Shown here: positions 1-8,400 of the stretch, piece by piece
How the letters are laid out: each line of letters starts with the position of its first letter
Numbering within the stretch: position 1 is the stretch's first letter
Source: Planctomycetaceae bacterium
GTDB lineage: Bacteria > Planctomycetota > Planctomycetia > Planctomycetales > Planctomycetaceae
Assembly: GCA_028284885.1 (NCBI GenBank)
Contig: JANQQW010000320.1
Coordinates: 1-44,103 of the forward strand
DNA length: 44,103 nucleotides
Direction: 5' to 3'
The notes under the pieces: generated by a model
Told to the model about the DNA's origin: nothing
The model's input: the letters and a program-made list of their open reading frames with translations, nothing else
Database searches by the model: none
Made by a program: the position numbers and the translations under genes

Positions 1-128
1 AAACCGACGTGCCACGCCACCGTCGGCTCGCGGATCCCGACCGGCCCGGAACCGAGTGATTCCGTCCCCCGGCCGCCGGGCGTAGAATCGAAGTTCGTCC
101 TCCGATCAACCGACCCCGAGGTGCAGTG

Positions 129-1283
129 ATGAAACCCGGAACCATTCTCGCCGTCGTGGGCGGCATCGCGATCGCCACCGGCGGAGCGATCTGGGTCGCC
201 AACCTCGACGGTGCGACGGCCGACTCCGAGACGACGGACGGCTCCGGGAAGGAGCTGCCCGAGGGGCCGCACCCGAAGGCCGTCACGCCCGACTCGGTGT
301 TCGACTTCGGTTCGATGACTGTCATCCCGAAGGAGAGCGCCCGCGTCCACGAGTTCGTCGTCCGCAACGAGGGCGACGCCCCGCTCGTTCTGGAGAACGG
401 GGGAACCTCGTGTTCGTTCTGCACGCGGAACGACTTCGAGAACACGACCCTCGACCCCGGCGAGGAGGCGAAGGTTCCCTGCGCCTACTTCCCGGACGAG
501 GAGCAGGAAGAGTTCCGCAAGCGGTTCTTCCTCAACACCAACGACCCGCTGCGGCCGCGGATCGAGTTCACCGTCGAGGGGCGCGTCGACGACCAGTTCC
601 ACATCGAGCCGCGGAGCTGGGAGCAGGGGCTCGTCGAGCGGGACGCCGAGATCACCGTGAAGGGCAAGATCTACTCGCGCGTGATGGAGACGATGGACCC
701 GCCGACCTTCACCTACGACATGGAGGACGAGAACATCCTCTCCGTGGAGGCCGTGCCGCTCGACCAGGAGACGCTCGACGAGTTCGAGGCGATCTCCGGC
801 TACGAGATTCGCGCGCAGGTGCGGAGCGGCAAGTCGGGCGGGTTCACCCGCCGGATCACGATGTTCGTCCCCAACTCGGACGGCAAGAGCGAGTACGCCA
901 TTGGCGTCACGGGACGCGTGACCGGCCCGGTGACCGTCCAGCCGCTCGACGGCGTGGAGTACTACCCGAAGTCGGACGGTCTGGACTTCGGCACGTTCGA
1001 CGGTGCCGTCGGCAAGACGTTCGAGGTGGGGATTCTGTTCAAGGGGGTCGAGGAGCCGATCGCGCTCGAGGTCACCTCGCCCGAAGGCGTGAACGTGAGC
1101 ACGCGGAAGGACGAGCGGTACGTCCTCCCGAAACGCGAGCGGCACCTCGTGACGTTCGAGTTCCCGGCCGGCACGCCGCCGCAGGCACGCCTGGAGACGG
1201 GCCAGTTCCTCGACGTGACCGTCAAGACCTCGCACCCCGAGGTCGAGGAGATCAAGTTGCGTCTGAAGTTCGTCGTCCGGTGA
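129..1283 (+). CDS. DUF1573-domain envelope protein
   Basis: A 384-residue protein starting at ATG 129; a GAGG ribosome site at 118-121 sits 7 bases before it, better placed than the overlapping GTG at 126. Residues about 4-24 form a hydrophobic signal or anchor segment, followed by an acidic, low-complexity spacer. The next 100 residues (FDFGSM, EFVVRNEGDAPL, TSCSFC, DPLRPRIEFTVEG) match the DUF1573 pattern, an Ig-like fold common in planctomycete and Bacteroidetes envelope proteins. The rest looks like further beta-sandwich repeats. It probably faces the periplasm. It precedes a heme lipoprotein on the same strand, so the two may be co-transcribed. Biochemical role unknown. Confidence 0.85.
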   Translation: MKPGTILAVVGGIAIATGGAIWVANLDGATADSETTDGSGKELPEGPHPKAVTPDSVFDFGSMTVIPKESARVHEFVVRNEGDAPLVLENGGTSCSFCTRNDFENTTLDPGEEAKVPCAYFPDEEQEEFRKRFFLNTNDPLRPRIEFTVEGRVDDQFHIEPRSWEQGLVERDAEITVKGKIYSRVMETMDPPTFTYDMEDENILSVEAVPLDQETLDEFEAISGYEIRAQVRSGKSGGFTRRITMFVPNSDGKSEYAIGVTGRVTGPVTVQPLDGVEYYPKSDGLDFGTFDGAVGKTFEVGILFKGVEEPIALEVTSPEGVNVSTRKDERYVLPKRERHLVTFEFPAGTPPQARLETGQFLDVTVKTSHPEVEEIKLRLKFVVR

Positions 1284-1413
1284 ACGACGGCCCCGCCGGA
1301 CCGCCGTTCCCGTGACCCGACCCCGTGCACTAGACTCGACGCGCCGCCCGTCCGCCCGACGGGCCGTTCCTGCCGGTGGAGTCCGGCGGACGCGATCCAA
1401 GGAGAGGACTGAC

Positions 1414-3063
1414 GTGACGAACCGACGATGGCCGTCTGCAATCGCCGCCCCGGCCGGGCTGCTCTGCTGCGTGGTTCTCGGCTGCGGTTGGTGGTCGAAC
1501 TCGAACGACCCTGACCCGAACGGTGTGGGCGAGACGCCCGTCGAGAAGCCGTTCGAGCCGCCGCCGCCACCGTTCCGAGGCTGGGAGACGCCCGGAGCCG
1601 TGCTCGTCGTCAGCGGGGAGCAACTCGGGCACTTGGAGCCGTGCGGGTGCGCTCCGGAGACGCTCGCCGGCGGAATCGCCCGACGACACGACCTGTTGGA
1701 GGAGATCCGAGAGCGGGGCTGGCCGATGACGGCCGTCGACCTCGGCAGCACCGTCCGGCGGGCCCGCCGGCAGAGCGCGATCAAGTTCGAGACGATCCAC
1801 GCGGCCTACGAGGAGATGGGGTACGCCGCCATCGGGCTCGGGACGCGGGAGATCAACCTCGGGCCGGACTACCTGCTCGCGCAGGGGTCGTCCGCGGCCG
1901 AGAGCGAGACCGGCGTGCCGCTCGTCTCGGCGAACGTCACGTTGTTCGGCGTGCCCGACCTGCCCGGCGGCCCGGTTCCCTTGGTGACGAAGCAGGTGGG
2001 CGACGCGACGGTCGCGATCACGTCGGTCGTCGTCGACTCCAAGACGAGCCCGGAGATCATCTCGCTGCGGGACACCGAGCTGGGCGACGCCGAGGAGGCG
2101 CTGCGCGCGGTCGCTCCGAAGATCGAGGAGGCGGAGGCGAACGTGAACGTGCTGCTCGCCCACGCCCGTGAGAAGGAGGCTCGTCGACTCGCCGAGGCGT
2201 TCCCCCTGTTCGACGTCGTCGTCTGCACCGGACCGGAGGAGCCCGCCAGCGAGCCGGTCCTCGTCGGCGAGACGATGCTGATCCAGGTCGGCGAGAAGGG
2301 GAAGTACGTCGGCGTCGTCGGCTGGTTCCCGGAAGCGGACGTGCCGCTGAGGTACGAACTCGTCCACCTCGACCGGCACCGCTTCGACGAGACCGCCGCC
2401 ATGCACGACCGGATGGCCGCCTACCAGAAGCGACTGTTCGAGGAGCGTGTCCCCGCGCTCGGCGAGCCGGCGACGCACCCGCGGCAGACGCACTACGTCG
2501 GTGCGAAGGCGTGCGGCGAGTGTCATCAGAACGCCTACGCGAAGTGGAGTACGTCGCGGCACTCACACGCCTTCGAGAGCCTCGCCAAGGGGCACGACCC
2601 GGAGCACGGCGACTACCCCGAGAGCGAGCACGACTGGATCGACCGAAGTTTCGACCCCGAGTGTCTCGTCTGCCACGTGACCGGCTGGGACCCCGAGAAC
2701 GTCCTGCGGTACGAAGGCGGCTTCCTGAACGAGGCGTTCGCGACGACGGACGACGAGAAGAAGCTGGAAGCCCTGCTGGGTGCCCAGCAGTGCGAGAACT
2801 GCCACGGCCCCGCCGGCGACCACGCGGAGATCGAGTGGACCTACAAGGACGACCCGACGTCGATCGACGAGAAGAAAGTCGAGGAGGCCCGCGCAGCCGT
2901 CCGGCTGATGGTGGTCAAGGACCCGGTCACGGGCCAACCGCAGAAGGCCGTTCGCAACGAAGGGGACGACAACCTCTGCAAGAAGTGCCACGACGCCGAC
3001 AACAGCCCGAAGTTCGACTTTCCCTCGTACTGGGAAAAGGTGAAGCACCCCGGTAAACCGTAG
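1414..3063 (+). CDS. Lipoprotein: metallophosphatase-like domain fused to tetraheme cytochrome c
   Basis: The frame is open from 1312, but the start is placed at GTG 1414, six bases after a strong AAGGAGAGG site (1399-1407). From there the protein begins with a lipoprotein leader whose lipobox is VLGC. The N-terminal 300 residues contain LEPCGC followed by GGIARR, a pattern of 5'-nucleotidase/UshA-like calcineurin-fold proteins. The C-terminal third has four CxxCH heme sites (CGECH, CLVCH, CENCH, CKKCH) plus the SRHSHAF histidines, as in cytochrome c-554-like multiheme proteins. Likely an envelope electron carrier; whether the phosphatase-like part is catalytic is unclear because a full metal-binding set is not obvious by eye. 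Confidence 0.85.
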   Translation: MTNRRWPSAIAAPAGLLCCVVLGCGWWSNSNDPDPNGVGETPVEKPFEPPPPPFRGWETPGAVLVVSGEQLGHLEPCGCAPETLAGGIARRHDLLEEIRERGWPMTAVDLGSTVRRARRQSAIKFETIHAAYEEMGYAAIGLGTREINLGPDYLLAQGSSAAESETGVPLVSANVTLFGVPDLPGGPVPLVTKQVGDATVAITSVVVDSKTSPEIISLRDTELGDAEEALRAVAPKIEEAEANVNVLLAHAREKEARRLAEAFPLFDVVVCTGPEEPASEPVLVGETMLIQVGEKGKYVGVVGWFPEADVPLRYELVHLDRHRFDETAAMHDRMAAYQKRLFEERVPALGEPATHPRQTHYVGAKACGECHQNAYAKWSTSRHSHAFESLAKGHDPEHGDYPESEHDWIDRSFDPECLVCHVTGWDPENVLRYEGGFLNEAFATTDDEKKLEALLGAQQCENCHGPAGDHAEIEWTYKDDPTSIDEKKVEEARAAVRLMVVKDPVTGQPQKAVRNEGDDNLCKKCHDADNSPKFDFPSYWEKVKHPGKP

Positions 3064-3083
3064 GTCAGGAGTCCGGGGGCAGG
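3064..3083. repeat. Dispersed GTCAGGAGTC-type intergenic repeat
   Basis: Directly after the cytochrome stop codon lies a GTCAGGAGTC..GGGGCAGG block. It is the reverse complement of the CTGACCCCTGACTCCTG blocks found at 4062-4131, 6653-6678 and 8366-8392. A second simple motif, CAACC/TCAACC, is repeated at 3129-3153, just before the next start codon. No gene is seen in this gap. Confidence 0.6.
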
Positions 3084-3157
3084 AGGCAGTGGCCCGCCAG
3101 TCGGTCGAGGGCGAGCGGGATCGTCCTCAACCGTGAACCTTCAACCCTCAACCACCC

Positions 3158-3493
3158 ATGCTCGCACCAACCAGCATTCGCGGCCTCAAGGAGTTCGGCG
3201 TCTTCCAGATCGACTGGCCTGACGGCCTGCGGGGCCAGTACCCGTTTCGGCTGCTGCGGCAGCTCTGCCCGTGTGCCGCCTGCGTCGACGAGTTCACCGG
3301 CGTCCGCACACTGGACCCCGAGTCGGTCGACGAGGGGATCGAGCCGGTGGAGATCGGCATGGTCGGCAACTACGCCCTCCGCATCCGCTGGACCGACGGG
3401 CACGACACCGGACTGTTCACGTGGGAGTACCTGCGTGAACTCCGCGACCACGAGGGCGTCGTCACGAAGTCGCTCGACGAAGTGAACGCGTGA
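3158..3493 (+). CDS. DUF971 / GBBH-like N-terminal domain protein
   Basis: A 111-residue protein with the features of the DUF971 family, the domain at the N-terminus of gamma-butyrobetaine hydroxylase that also occurs alone in bacteria: IDWPDG near residue 19, a CPCAAC cysteine cluster near residue 37, and GNYALRIRWTDGHDTGLFTW in the second half. Length is typical for the stand-alone form. In bacteria such proteins are often linked to Fe-S or Mrp-type ATPase genes, but no such gene is next to it here. The ATG has no clear Shine-Dalgarno sequence; a TCAACC-type repeat abuts it. A CYTH gene follows 22 bases later. Confidence 0.9.
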   Translation: MLAPTSIRGLKEFGVFQIDWPDGLRGQYPFRLLRQLCPCAACVDEFTGVRTLDPESVDEGIEPVEIGMVGNYALRIRWTDGHDTGLFTWEYLRELRDHEGVVTKSLDEVNA

Positions 3494-3515
3494 CGGTCCG
3501 AACCGGGAGACCGGC

Positions 3516-4061
3516 GTGTACGAAGTCGAGATGAAGTTCCCACTCGCCGACCCCGCTCGGCTGCGGGCGGCGCTCGCGGAACTGGGGGCGACGGCCGAGG
3601 AGCCGCTCGAGCAGCGGGACGTCTACTTCGCTCACCCGGCCCGGGACTTCGGCGAGACCGACGAGGCGTTCCGCGTGCGGGTCGTCGGCGAGCAGAACGT
3701 CGTCACGTACAAGGGGCCGGTCGTCGGCGACCGCACGAAGACCCGCCGCGAGATCGAAATCCCCTTCGCCGACGGCCGGGCGGACGAGTTCGAGGCGATG
3801 CTGTCGCTGCTCGGCTTTCGCGAGGTCCGAGCCGTCCGCAAGCGACGAACGCCCTACCACTTCACCTGGGAGGCCAGACCGGCCGAGTGCGTCGTCGACG
3901 AGGTGGACGGGCTCGGGACGTTCGCCGAAGTCGAGGCGACCGCCGACGAGGCGACCCGCGAAGCGGTTCAGGACGCCCTGCTCCGGCTGGCCGAACGACT
4001 GGGCCTCGAAGGACAGGAACGGCGGTCCTACCTCGTGATGCTGCTGGAGACGGATGACTGA
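3516..4061 (+). CDS. cyaB: Class IV adenylate cyclase / CYTH-domain protein
   Basis: A 181-residue protein starting at GTG 3516. It opens with the CYTH signature ExExK (EVEMKF, residues 3-8) and continues with the charged strands of a triphosphate tunnel fold: FRVRVV, VVTYKGP, KTRREIEIPF, KRRTPYHF, VVDEVDGLGTFAEVEA. The length and pattern fit the CyaB class, which includes cAMP-forming and thiamine-triphosphatase-like enzymes acting on organic triphosphates in the cytoplasm. The substrate cannot be told from sequence alone. It is 22 bases after the DUF971 gene, so co-transcription is likely. An inverted repeat begins right after its stop. Confidence 0.87.
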   Translation: MYEVEMKFPLADPARLRAALAELGATAEEPLEQRDVYFAHPARDFGETDEAFRVRVVGEQNVVTYKGPVVGDRTKTRREIEIPFADGRADEFEAMLSLLGFREVRAVRKRRTPYHFTWEARPAECVVDEVDGLGTFAEVEATADEATREAVQDALLRLAERLGLEGQERRSYLVMLLETDD

Positions 4062-4131
4062 GGAGTCAGGAGGCAGGGATCAGGGAGCCGGGTCGCGATG
4101 ACGTGACACCTGACCCCTGCCCCCTGACTCC
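4062..4131. repeat. Inverted repeat of the CTGACCCCTGACTCCTG family
   Basis: The 17 bases at 4062-4078 (GGAGTCAGGAGGCAGGG) pair with 4115-4131 with one mismatch, leaving a 36-base loop. The left arm starts at the base after the CYTH stop codon. It could form an RNA hairpin that ends or protects the upstream transcript. It belongs to a repeat family seen several times in the first 9 kb. Confidence 0.7.
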
Positions 4132-4207
4132 CTGCCCCGGTGGATTCTTGGCCTCGTTCGCGTTTCTCCGTTACCGTGGGGGCGGGAACCGAACCGGAGA
4201 ACCGACG

Positions 4208-5332
4208 ATGTCGTTCCGATCCTTTGCCGTGAACAGCTTCTGTGTCGTCTTCTGCACGGCGTCTCTCGCGACCGCCGCGGACGAGCCGAAGCTCGGAAAG
4301 GCGTTCGACGCCGCCCTCGGACGTGTCGCCGAGCGGTGCGAGCAGGCAGAGGTCGGGAAGCTGCTCGTCGTCGTGCGACTCGACGCCGCCGTCCGAAACG
4401 CCCCGGCCGGGCTCGAGGACACGATCTTCGACGCCGCCGAGACCGTGCTGAAGTCGGCCGCGGAGAAGGTCGAGGTGGAGCGTTGCCCGGTGGCCGCGAC
4501 GATGGCCGTCGCCGACCGGGCGAGACGCTTGCTCTCGGTTCGCGAGGTCCACGAGCTGGGCGAGGCGTTCGAGTTCGACGGTGTCCTCGCCGCGACGTTT
4601 CGTGTGAGCCGCGGATCGCCGTCCGTCCGTCTCGCGTTGTTCGACACGGACCGGCGGCTGTCGCTCGAACACGTCACCGTCGGCGAGAAGACGGTGGTCG
4701 CGGCGATCGACCGGTTCCGCCGGTCCGACCCCAGGCCTTCGACACGCCCGACCGGCGGAACGCTCCGCCCCGGTCCGACGGCTCCGAACGGACGCCCCAC
4801 GACTCCCGCCGGCCGACCGACCGCGGGCCCCACGCCCCGTCCGAACTCCCCCGGTGCGGGTCCGGGCACCACGCCGGGACCCGGAGGCGGCGGCAACGGC
4901 GACCCGGGTATGGACTCCGGACCGACACCGCCCCCCGGTGGTGAGGCGGTCGGTCTGAACAAAGGCGTGCTCGAGTTCGCCCAGCGGAATTTCGGCCGGC
5001 AGGTCGGGAACGGCGAGTGCTGGACGCTCGCCAACGAAGCCCTCATCGCCGCCGGGGCCCGCAAGGCGAACGGCTACACCTTCGGCCGTGGCATTCCCCG
5101 CGGCGACCTCACGCCGGGCGACGTCCTCCAGTTCAAGAGCGTCCGCCTCGAACGGGGCAACCGGTTCTGGACGCTCGGTGCCCCTCACCACACCGCGGTC
5201 GTCGAGGCGGTTGCGGGGAACGTCGTGACCGTCCTGCACCAGAACTTCGGCACCCGGAACGTCACCCGGTTCACCTTCGACTTCGGCGACCAGGTCCAGG
5301 GCGAGGTGCACGCCTTCCGGCCGGTCAGATAG
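4208..5332 (+). CDS. Secreted protein with papain-fold-like (CHAP/BBC1-type) C-terminal domain
   Basis: The start is placed at ATG 4208, after a GGAG site, because it opens a clean signal peptide ending near AxA (SLATAADE); the reading frame upstream runs through repeat DNA. The mature protein (374 residues in total) has three parts: an N-terminal alpha/beta region of about 150 residues; a Pro/Gly/Thr-rich linker of about 80 residues; and a C-terminal domain of about 125 residues with GECWTLANEAL near the start and PHHTAVVEA later. A Cys in the first helix and a His in a beta strand are the arrangement of papain-fold CHAP/NlpC-like domains. A peptidase or amidase role at the cell surface is inferred only. 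A convergent esterase gene ends 8 bases away. Confidence 0.7.
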   Translation: MSFRSFAVNSFCVVFCTASLATAADEPKLGKAFDAALGRVAERCEQAEVGKLLVVVRLDAAVRNAPAGLEDTIFDAAETVLKSAAEKVEVERCPVAATMAVADRARRLLSVREVHELGEAFEFDGVLAATFRVSRGSPSVRLALFDTDRRLSLEHVTVGEKTVVAAIDRFRRSDPRPSTRPTGGTLRPGPTAPNGRPTTPAGRPTAGPTPRPNSPGAGPGTTPGPGGGGNGDPGMDSGPTPPPGGEAVGLNKGVLEFAQRNFGRQVGNGECWTLANEALIAAGARKANGYTFGRGIPRGDLTPGDVLQFKSVRLERGNRFWTLGAPHHTAVVEAVAGNVVTVLHQNFGTRNVTRFTFDFGDQVQGEVHAFRPVR

Positions 5333-5340
5333 CCCCGCCG

Positions 5341-6297
5341 TCAACGCCGGCGGCGTGGTTCCACCGTGATCGGCTCGGCCGAGACCGTGTTCTTCTCGCC
5401 GTGCAGGTGGTTGCCGAGGAACGCGGCCACGCGTCGGTCGAGTTCCTCACTGCGGAAACCGTGGCCGCCGTTCTCAATGCGGATCAGCGTGCAGTCGACC
5501 CCGGCAGCCTTCAACGCCTTCGCGAAGACGGCCGACTGCGGGAACGGCACGAGCGGGTCCTCAGAGCCGTGGGCGACGAGGATCGGCGCGTCGTCCTTCG
5601 TGACGTACGTCAGCGGGGCGGCGGCGCGGGCCTTCTCCTTGTTCTGCTGGATGGCCCCGCCGACGAGCAGCGACTCGGGCGAGTTGTCCGCGTCGTGGTC
5701 GATGCGGCCGGGGTGGTCGTTCATCGTGAGGAAGTCGGTCGGCCCGAAGTAGTCGACGACGCACGTCACGCGGCTCGACTGGTCGAGGTGCGGGCCGAGC
5801 GTCCCTTCGAGCGACTCGACGTCGCCGGTCGTCCCGAGCATGGCGACGAGGTGCCCGCCGGCGGACGTGCCCCAGACGGCGATCCTGTCGCCGTCGAGGC
5901 CGTGCTTCTCGGCGTTCGCCCGAATCCAGCGGACGGCCGCCTTGCAGTCGTGGATCTGGGCCGGCCAGACCGCCTCGCCGCTGAGCCGGTAGCCGATGCT
6001 GACCCCCGCGTACCTTCCCGTGGCGACGAGCTTGGCGAGCCGGCCGATCCCGGTCCGCTTGTCGCCGTTCCGCCAGCCGCCGCCGTGCACGAAGGCGACC
6101 ACTGGCAGCGGCCCCTTCGACGTCCGCGTCTTCGGGAGCAGAAGGTCGAGCCGTTGCCGTGGGTTGTCGGTCCCGGCGTAGGGGACGTCGGTCTGCAGGT
6201 CGAACTTGTCACGAAACCCGCCGGACTGGGCGGAAGCAGGATCGGTCGAGATGGCGAGGGCCGCGACGGCGGCAGCGGCGAGGGCGAGTCGTGTCAT
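5341..6297 (-). CDS. Secreted alpha/beta-hydrolase esterase
   Basis: A 318-residue protein. The ATG at 6297 is chosen because GGAGAA lies 8 bases upstream and it opens a signal peptide (LALAAAAVAALAIS, ending near SAQS). Features are those of BD-FAE/carboxylesterase-like hydrolases: oxyanion-hole motif HGGGWRNGD, nucleophile motif WGTSAGGH, acid residue in HGSEDPLVP, and catalytic His in NGGHGF. These enzymes cleave acyl or feruloyl/acetyl esters, often on plant or algal polysaccharides, which suits a planctomycete with sulfatases. The C-terminal tail is short and arginine-rich. It stands alone and converges on the preceding gene. Confidence 0.88.
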   Translation of the reverse strand: MTRLALAAAAVAALAISTDPASAQSGGFRDKFDLQTDVPYAGTDNPRQRLDLLLPKTRTSKGPLPVVAFVHGGGWRNGDKRTGIGRLAKLVATGRYAGVSIGYRLSGEAVWPAQIHDCKAAVRWIRANAEKHGLDGDRIAVWGTSAGGHLVAMLGTTGDVESLEGTLGPHLDQSSRVTCVVDYFGPTDFLTMNDHPGRIDHDADNSPESLLVGGAIQQNKEKARAAAPLTYVTKDDAPILVAHGSEDPLVPFPQSAVFAKALKAAGVDCTLIRIENGGHGFRSEELDRRVAAFLGNHLHGEKNTVSAEPITVEPRRRR

Positions 6298-6416
6298 CGA
6301 GGTTCTCCGTTGTCGGGGCACCTTCGATTCAACCCGATTCCAGGCCTGAAGTCTCGGTGGTCAAGGGGCATCCGAGATCCGGTGGCGTTCTCGTCGAAGC
6401 GCGCAGCGGGCAGTTC

Positions 6417-6544
6417 TCGACGCAAAGCCGCGAAGACGCCAAGGATCGCGAAGAAGAACGACTGTCGGTGCCGTGCTCTGCCGATCCCGAGATTCGCCGT
6501 GGGAACTCTCTGCGGAACTTCGCGCCTCTGCGGCTTTGCGTCGA
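6417..6544. repeat. REP-like inverted repeat in a 646-bp gene-free stretch
   Basis: TCGACGCAAAGCCGC at 6417-6431 pairs perfectly with 6530-6544 (15 bp). The flanking bases are further copies of the GCAAAGCCGCGAAGACGC theme typical of dispersed intergenic repeats. The rest of 6298-6943 has no convincing gene. It holds a small hairpin, TGACCCC/GGGGTCA, near 6613-6629, the CTGACCCC block at 6653-6678, and an ATTCGCGTCGATTCGCGTG tract just after. Confidence 0.75.
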
Positions 6545-6652
6545 AGCCGTGATTGTCGAACCCGCTTCCGGGTACGCGGGTTGGGCCGATCCGAGCCCTG
6601 GGCTTCGTTCCGTGACCCCGTTGGGGTCATCCGCCCGAGGACGCGAACGCGA

Positions 6653-6678
6653 CTGACCCCTGACCCCTGACTCCTGCC
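6653..6678. repeat. CTGACCCC tandem block
   Basis: Three near-copies of CTGACCCC/CTGACTCC in tandem. It belongs to the same family as the blocks at 3064-3083, 4062-4131 and 8366-8392 and lies in the gene-free stretch before the phosphofructokinase gene. Confidence 0.65.
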
Positions 6679-6943
6679 ATTCGCGTCGATTCGCGTGATT
6701 CGTGGTCCACCTCTTCGCCGGGTTGCCGGGCAACGCCCGCGCCGCGCCCTCCGTCGTTTCTCCGAAGTTCGCCACCCGACCGCGGATGCACCTCGGTGGT
6801 CTCGTTCGGCGGACGACGGTCCTCCGGTTTGATACAATCCCGCCGCCCGAGATTTCCCTGCGGAATCGGTTCGCGCCACGCGGCCTGCGGAACGCCGGAG
6901 ACGGCCGGGCCGAGACCTTCCCTGCCAGCCGAGACGAAGCACC

Positions 6944-8269
6944 GTGAGCACCCCGAGAAACATGATCGTCGCCCAGTCGGGCGGTCCCTCCTGTGCCATC
7001 AACAGCACCCTCCGCGGCCTCGTCGAGACGGCCCGCGACATGTCCGAGATCGGCACCGTCTACGGCGGCTGGCACGGCATCGAGGGGGTCCTCAAGGAGG
7101 AGCTGATCGACCTCTCCGCCCAGTGCCCGCAGGAGATCGCCCTGCTCCGCACCACGCCCGCCGCCGGGTCGATCGGCACCTGCCGGTACAAGCTGAAGGA
7201 CTGGCAGAACGAGGACTTCGACCGGCTGATGGAGGTCTTCAAGGCCCACAACGTCGGGTACTTCTGCTACATCGGCGGCAACGACTCGATGCACACCGCC
7301 TACACCGTCGCCAACCTCGCCCGCGAGCGGGGGCTCGACATGGTCGGCATCGGCGGGCCGAAGACGATCGACAACGACGTCGGCGACAGCGAGTTCAAGC
7401 TCGTCGACCACACGCCCGGCTACGGCAGCACGGCTCGCTACTGGGCCCACTACGTGCAGATGGCGAACGAGGAGAACAACGGCAGCTGCCCGGCCGACCC
7501 CGTCCTCGTGCTGCAGGCGATGGGCCGAAAGATCGGCTACATCCCGGCCGCTGCCCGCCTCGCCGATCCCAACCGCGAGCTGCCGCTGCAGATCTACCTC
7601 GCCGAGCGGAAGGTCACGCTCGAGCAGATTCGCGAAAACGTGAACACGACTCTGAAGGAGCACGGCCGGGCGATCGTCGTCGTCAGCGAGGGGCTCGAGA
7701 TCGAGGGGCTCGAGATTCCCGAGGAGTTCGTCGTCCGCGACAGCTTCGGCCACGCGATGCTCTCCTCCAGCAAGATCACCATCGCCCAGATGCTGGTGAA
7801 CGCCCTGAACGACAAGGAGAAGTTCAAGCTGGCCGTGAAGGGCTCGGCCCGCTGCAACGTGCCGGGGACCGACCAGCGGAACTGCATGGCGCTCGCCTCG
7901 CACGTCGACCTCGACGAGAGCTACTACGTCGGCCAGAAGGCGGCCCTGCTCGCCGCGAAGGGGGAGCACGGCTACATGTCGACGATCCTGCGGGCCGACT
8001 GGGACAACTACGCCCCGGTCTACGACAAGGCCCCGCTCGCCGAGGTCGCCGAGAAGGACCGCAAGTTCCCCGCGAACTGGATCAGCGAGGACGGCACGGA
8101 CGTGACCGACGAGTACGTCAAGTACGCCCGCCCCCTCATCGGCGACGACGCCGTCTCCCTGCCGATCGTCGACGGCCGCGTCCGCCTCGCGAAACTCGAG
8201 AAGATCTTCGCCGACCAGAAGCTGGAGAGCTACGTCCCCCAAGCCGACCGCATGAAGGCGCCCGAATAG
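6944..8269 (+). CDS. pfp: PPi-type 6-phosphofructokinase
   Basis: A 441-residue PfkA-family enzyme that phosphorylates fructose 6-phosphate in the cytoplasm. Visible motifs are the GGPSCAINS glycine loop (13-21), GGNDS (111-115) and PKTIDND (139-145). In ATP enzymes these read GGDGS and PGTIDND; the Asp in GGND and the Lys in PKTIDND are the residues associated with pyrophosphate as donor, so the reversible PPi enzyme (EC 2.7.1.90) is favoured. MGRKIGYIPAAAR and GSARCNVPG are further family landmarks. GTG 6944 is used; ATG 6962 is an alternative. A HAD phosphatase gene follows, suggesting linked sugar-phosphate metabolism. Confidence 0.9.
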   Translation: MSTPRNMIVAQSGGPSCAINSTLRGLVETARDMSEIGTVYGGWHGIEGVLKEELIDLSAQCPQEIALLRTTPAAGSIGTCRYKLKDWQNEDFDRLMEVFKAHNVGYFCYIGGNDSMHTAYTVANLARERGLDMVGIGGPKTIDNDVGDSEFKLVDHTPGYGSTARYWAHYVQMANEENNGSCPADPVLVLQAMGRKIGYIPAAARLADPNRELPLQIYLAERKVTLEQIRENVNTTLKEHGRAIVVVSEGLEIEGLEIPEEFVVRDSFGHAMLSSSKITIAQMLVNALNDKEKFKLAVKGSARCNVPGTDQRNCMALASHVDLDESYYVGQKAALLAAKGEHGYMSTILRADWDNYAPVYDKAPLAEVAEKDRKFPANWISEDGTDVTDEYVKYARPLIGDDAVSLPIVDGRVRLAKLEKIFADQKLESYVPQADRMKAPE

Positions 8270-8291
8270 CTGCGTTGCCACCGCAACGCAG
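8270..8291. terminator. Hairpin after pfp
   Basis: CTGCGTTG (8270-8277) pairs with CAACGCAG (8284-8291) over a 6-base loop, starting at the base after the pfp stop codon. There is no T-tract, so it may end or protect the transcript only weakly. Confidence 0.5.
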
Positions 8292-8341
8292 TCGCAGGCT
8301 GTCGGCGCCCTTCTCGCGAACGACCGCCACTCGACATTCGC

Positions 8342-8362
8342 CTGCACTGCGTGGCAGTGCAG
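8342..8362. repeat. 9-bp perfect palindromic hairpin
   Basis: CTGCACTGC (8342-8350), loop GTG, then GCAGTGCAG (8354-8362). It resembles the CTGCGTTG hairpin 70 bases upstream in size and ends, as if the two were related repeat units. No T-tract follows. Confidence 0.6.
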
Positions 8363-8365
8363 CTA

Positions 8366-8392
8366 CTGACACCTGACTTCTGACACATGACC
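8366..8392. repeat. CTGACACCTGACTTCTGAC block before HAD gene
   Basis: A degenerate member of the CTGACCCC family, in the position where the next gene's ribosome-binding site would be expected; only 8 bases separate it from the ATG. Confidence 0.55.
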
Positions 8393-8400
8393 GCTGGCCC

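Noticed and set aside
4103-4207. An N-terminal extension of the papain-fold-like protein from GTG 4103
   Set aside because: It reads through CTGACCCC repeat DNA; ATG 4208 has a ribosome site and opens a signal peptide.
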